Shown in pieces: positions 35,067 through 37,431 of a stretch of 37,431 nt of DNA. Each line of letters begins with the position of its first letter. Position 1 is the first letter of the stretch. Location of the stretch: NCBI GenBank assembly GCA_026414605.1, contig JAOAIP010000076.1, positions 1 to 37,431 on the forward strand, in the 5' to 3' direction. The DNA is from Bacteroidia bacterium. Its GTDB lineage: Bacteria > Bacteroidota > Bacteroidia > B-17B0 > Aurantibacillaceae. The translations under genes and the position numbers were made by a program. The notes below the pieces were generated by a model, which saw nothing but the letters and a program-made list of their open reading frames with translations, made no database searches and had not been told where the DNA came from.

Positions 35067-36205
35067 CGCCTATTTATTTAGACAATGCAGCCACTACACC
35101 CATTGCCCCCGAAGTAGTAGAAGCAATGCTGCCTTATTTGAAAGAAGAATTTGGGAATCCATCATCTATCCATCAATTAGGAAATAGAACCCGTGTGGCT
35201 ATTGAAGAAGCCCGAAAAAAAGTGGCTGATTTATTAAATGCACATCCTTCTGAAATTTTCTTTACTTCAGGTGGAACAGAAGCCGATAATATGGCACTGG
35301 TGCAATCTGTTTTAGATTTAGGTGTGAAAGAAATTATTAGTACCCCCATTGAACATCACGCCGTAGAACATACTATTCAAGCAATGGAAAAAAGAAATTG
35401 GATCAAAGCCAAATGGCTTTCTGTCAATAAATTAGGACAAATTGATTTAGATGAATTAGAAAATATCCTCAAAAATCAGAAAGTTCCTACTCTTGTATCC
35501 ATTATGCACGCCAATAATGAAATTGGAACATTAAACCCCCTCAAAAGAATTGCTGAACTTTGTAAAGAATACAATGCTTATTTTCATTCTGATACAGTGC
35601 AAACGGTGGGGCATTTTGAGTTGGATTTAAAGAATACTCCTGTTGATTTTATTGCGGCATCTGCCCATAAATTTCACGGCCCAAAAGGAGTAGGATTCAT
35701 TTATATCAACAAAAATGTAAAAATAAAACCTTTTATCAATGGTGGTGCTCAAGAACGAAATATGAGAGGCGGTACAGAAAATGTAGCAAGCATTGTGGGT
35801 TTAGCCAAAGCCTTAGAATTGGCTTATCAAAATTTAAAAAAAGATATGGATTATATCAAAGGGCTTAAAAACTATGCTATTGAACGATTGAGTGAAGCCA
35901 TTCCTGATATGCAATTTAATGGGCCTACAAATGAAAAAGCATTATACACGGTTTTAAATTGTTCTTTTCCTGATCATCCACAAGGGATGATGTTTTTGTA
36001 CAAATTGGATATTGCTGGTATTTGTGCCAGTGCAGGAAGTGCGTGTAGTAGTGGAAGTAATGTGGGGTCTCACGTATTAAAAGCCATTGGTGCTCCTGCC
36101 GATAGACATGCCATTCGTTTTTCATTCAGTAAATACAATACCAAAGAAGAAATTGACAAGGTGGTTGATTTGATGAAAGAGATTTATAGTACTGTGAAAG
36201 TGTAA
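35063..36205 (+). CDS. Cysteine desulfurase (NifS/IscS family)
   Basis: PLP enzyme that moves sulfur from cysteine to FeS-cluster, thiamine or tRNA pathways. The 380-aa protein begins YLDNAATTPIAPEVVEAM, has FTSGGTEADNMAL, HHAVEH, and the PLP lysine K203 in SAHKFHGPKG. GGAQERNMRGGTENVA follows, then the catalytic Cys328 in SAGSACSSGS. The loop lengths fit class I (IscS/NifS), not SufS. It overlaps glmM by 4 bases and is thus co-translated, although the two pathways are unrelated. Whether it serves FeS or tRNA thiolation is undecided; no iscU or mnmA neighbour is visible. Confidence 0.93.
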   Translation: MTPIYLDNAATTPIAPEVVEAMLPYLKEEFGNPSSIHQLGNRTRVAIEEARKKVADLLNAHPSEIFFTSGGTEADNMALVQSVLDLGVKEIISTPIEHHAVEHTIQAMEKRNWIKAKWLSVNKLGQIDLDELENILKNQKVPTLVSIMHANNEIGTLNPLKRIAELCKEYNAYFHSDTVQTVGHFELDLKNTPVDFIAASAHKFHGPKGVGFIYINKNVKIKPFINGGAQERNMRGGTENVASIVGLAKALELAYQNLKKDMDYIKGLKNYAIERLSEAIPDMQFNGPTNEKALYTVLNCSFPDHPQGMMFLYKLDIAGICASAGSACSSGSNVGSHVLKAIGAPADRHAIRFSFSKYNTKEEIDKVVDLMKEIYSTVKV

Positions 36206-36282
36206 AGTCCTTAAAATCACATACAATATTTAATAACTTTAATTTACTGTTCATCTTATATTTTGCCATAAAGAATCATTTA

Positions 36283-36415
36283 GTAAAAAGTGGAAAGTAA
36301 AAAGTTTCAAAGTAAAAAGAATAATTTTGTAATTCAATTGATTCAAAATTATAGTGACATAAACTCTTTTCACTTTTAACTTTTCACTTTTCACTTTTAA
36401 CTTTCCACTTTCAAC
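36283..36415. repeat. Long palindromic heptamer element between convergent genes (copy C)
   Basis: Left arm: GTAAAAA, GTGGAAA, GTAAAAA, GTTTCAAA, GTAAAAA (36283-36318). Centre: ATAATTTTG (36321-36329) and CAAAATTAT (36344-36352), a perfect 9-bp inverted repeat. Right arm: seven consecutive 7-base units TTTTCAC, TTTTAAC, TTTTCAC, TTTTCAC, TTTTAAC, TTTCCAC, TTTCAAC (36367-36415). The arms are largely complementary, so a large cruciform or hairpin could form. It lies where both neighbours end, and may act as a bidirectional terminator; that is inference. Confidence 0.65.
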
Positions 36416-36424
36416 TAATAAACC

Positions 36425-37270
36425 TCACTTATTTCCTACTTTCTTTTCAGCAGATAGGGTATTGATTAAGATATTCATTTTTTCTGCAAGGGCTTTTACT
36501 TCAGATTTTGTTTGAGCGTTTTCTTCTTGTAATTGTTGAATGATTTTTTGTTGTTCTTGTATAATTTGTTGCTGTTCTTTAATAGATTGGATAGCTAAAA
36601 CTGATAATTTATCATAAGCCACTTGATAAAAACCCTCACTATCTTGCGAAACTAATTCAGGAAATAGATCTTTTATTTCTTGAGCTTTTATTCCAATTTG
36701 CCGGGTTGTATCATTAAATTTTTCAGGAAATTGAGAAGTATTCCAATGAAAGTAATAAGTATTAATCCTTAGAATCTTATTAAGTATATTATCCAATTTT
36801 ACAAAATCTTTCTTTAACCTAACATCCGAGCAAGTAACAAAGCTACCATAACTACAAACATTACCATTATTTTGTAAAATTAAATTTGTAGGTCCGCCAC
36901 CTGTATATAAACCAAAAGTATTTTCTATAATAAATCGCCTTCTACAACATTCAGGCGTAGTACCAGGATTAGCAGGGTATTCCCAAATTTCAAAATTCCT
37001 TGGACCTACTCCAAAACCGCCATCAGGGTCTCCTTGATAAATCGTCCATCCTTGATCTGATCCGTTCATCATTAAACCCACATAACCCTGTGTACCATTG
37101 TTTACTAAATTTGCTCTCACTCTAATGAATGCTGCATCAGAATTATCATAAACATCTAATTTGGAAAGAGGATTCGTCGTCCCGATGCCGACGTAGCCGT
37201 TTGCTTGAACTCTAAAAATATTCCATCTTGGTCCACTTGGTGAGCAACTAGCTCCATATGTCCCCACCAC
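36425..37270 (-). CDS. Peptidase S74 (endosialidase-chaperone) domain protein with unclear 5' end
   Basis: The protein carries GYVGIGTTNPLSKLDV near residue 25, a repeat typical of Bacteroidota fibre-like surface proteins. The C-terminal intramolecular chaperone follows: CSDVRLKKDFVKL (about 146-158) and IGIKAQEIKDLFPELV, then a coiled coil (EQQQIIQEQQKIIQQL onwards). In phage tail spikes this domain trimerises the protein and then cleaves itself off; in Bacteroidota it is common in surface proteins. The frame has no ATG: it opens after a TGA at 37307 and its first usable start is GTG 37270. A hydrophobic signal-like stretch (KKYFYPLLFVNF, 37309-37344) lies in another frame, so a frameshift or truncation is likely. 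Confidence 0.75.
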   Translation of the reverse strand: MVGTYGASCSPSGPRWNIFRVQANGYVGIGTTNPLSKLDVYDNSDAAFIRVRANLVNNGTQGYVGLMMNGSDQGWTIYQGDPDGGFGVGPRNFEIWEYPANPGTTPECCRRRFIIENTFGLYTGGGPTNLILQNNGNVCSYGSFVTCSDVRLKKDFVKLDNILNKILRINTYYFHWNTSQFPEKFNDTTRQIGIKAQEIKDLFPELVSQDSEGFYQVAYDKLSVLAIQSIKEQQQIIQEQQKIIQQLQEENAQTKSEVKALAEKMNILINTLSAEKKVGNK

Positions 37271-37419
37271 AAAAGCATCTGCTGATTGACAATGCGAATC
37301 AGGGGTTCAAAATTAACAAACAATAGTGGATAAAAATATTTTTTTACTTGCAAAAGAAAAGGTGAAAGGCCTTTTTTTGCGGTATGGATGCAAAAGAAAA
37401 ACTCATTACTATCTACTTT

Positions 37420-37427
37420 TATATTTG
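37420..37427 (+). promoter_or_regulatory. -7 element (TATATTTG) pointing off the right edge
   Basis: Exact TAnnTTTG match on the plus strand four bases before the window end. It suggests a rightward gene starting just outside, divergent from the S74 gene. No -33 element visible. Confidence 0.4.
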
Positions 37428-37431
37428 TAAT

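Noticed and set aside
36425-37270. Prophage tail fibre, suggested by the endosialidase-chaperone domain
   Set aside because: No other phage genes are present. S74-domain proteins are common surface proteins in Bacteroidota.

Overview
The window is about one third G+C and uses the standard genetic code, with TGA as a stop. It looks like chromosomal DNA of a member of the Bacteroidota. The evidence is the gene content (DUF58, DUF4834-like, DUF4369/DUF5106-type, pRiA4b ORF-3-like and peptidase S74 proteins), a Bacteroidota-type dihydroorotase, almost no Shine-Dalgarno sequences, and several copies of the Bacteroidota -7 promoter element TAnnTTTG. I cannot resolve family or genus. Most of the window is housekeeping, and I see no prophage, CRISPR array, insertion sequence, rRNA or tRNA.

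Layout. 1-254: start of an AAA-ATPase/DUF1703-type gene that runs off the left edge. 317-3687: a DUF58 protein, a BtuF-like metal/cobalamin-binding protein and lnt. 4127-6845: purA, ribH and a membrane-anchored TPR protein, all on the minus strand. 7031-9835: glutaryl-CoA dehydrogenase overlapping rpe, then trmH. 9841-11187: pyrC on the minus strand. 11267-16553: a secreted CxxC protein, fumarylacetoacetase, thyA, a MORN-type lipoprotein and an M48 peptidase. 16886-18689: a tightly coupled minus-strand trio ftsE, FdtA/WxcM-like cupin and methyltransferase. 18844-26304: a giant TPR protein, an outer-membrane barrel, a sugar MFS permease and a sulfotransferase. 26337-32600: aspartate kinase, secG, three Bacteroidota-specific small or low-complexity proteins, a family 2 glycosyltransferase and a thiol-disulfide oxidoreductase. 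32732-36205: a Bax-inhibitor-1 protein, then glmM overlapping a cysteine desulfurase. 36425-37270: a peptidase S74 (endosialidase-chaperone) protein with a damaged or unusual 5' end.

Working together. Several clusters serve the envelope: lnt; ftsE with a sugar-modifying-type cupin; the TPR/barrel pair; secG with glycosyltransferase; glmM. Others serve nucleotide, cofactor and amino-acid metabolism: purA, ribH, pyrC, thyA, lysC, gcdH, fahA and the cysteine desulfurase.

The most unusual material is intergenic. A family of heptanucleotide tandem repeats (consensus TTTTMAC or its complement), CACAAAGAACAC-type inverted repeats, and short CCC/GGG hairpins recur in five intergenic regions. Two of these regions are bounded by matching inverted repeats like a small MITE-type element. 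One forms a long palindrome between two convergent genes.
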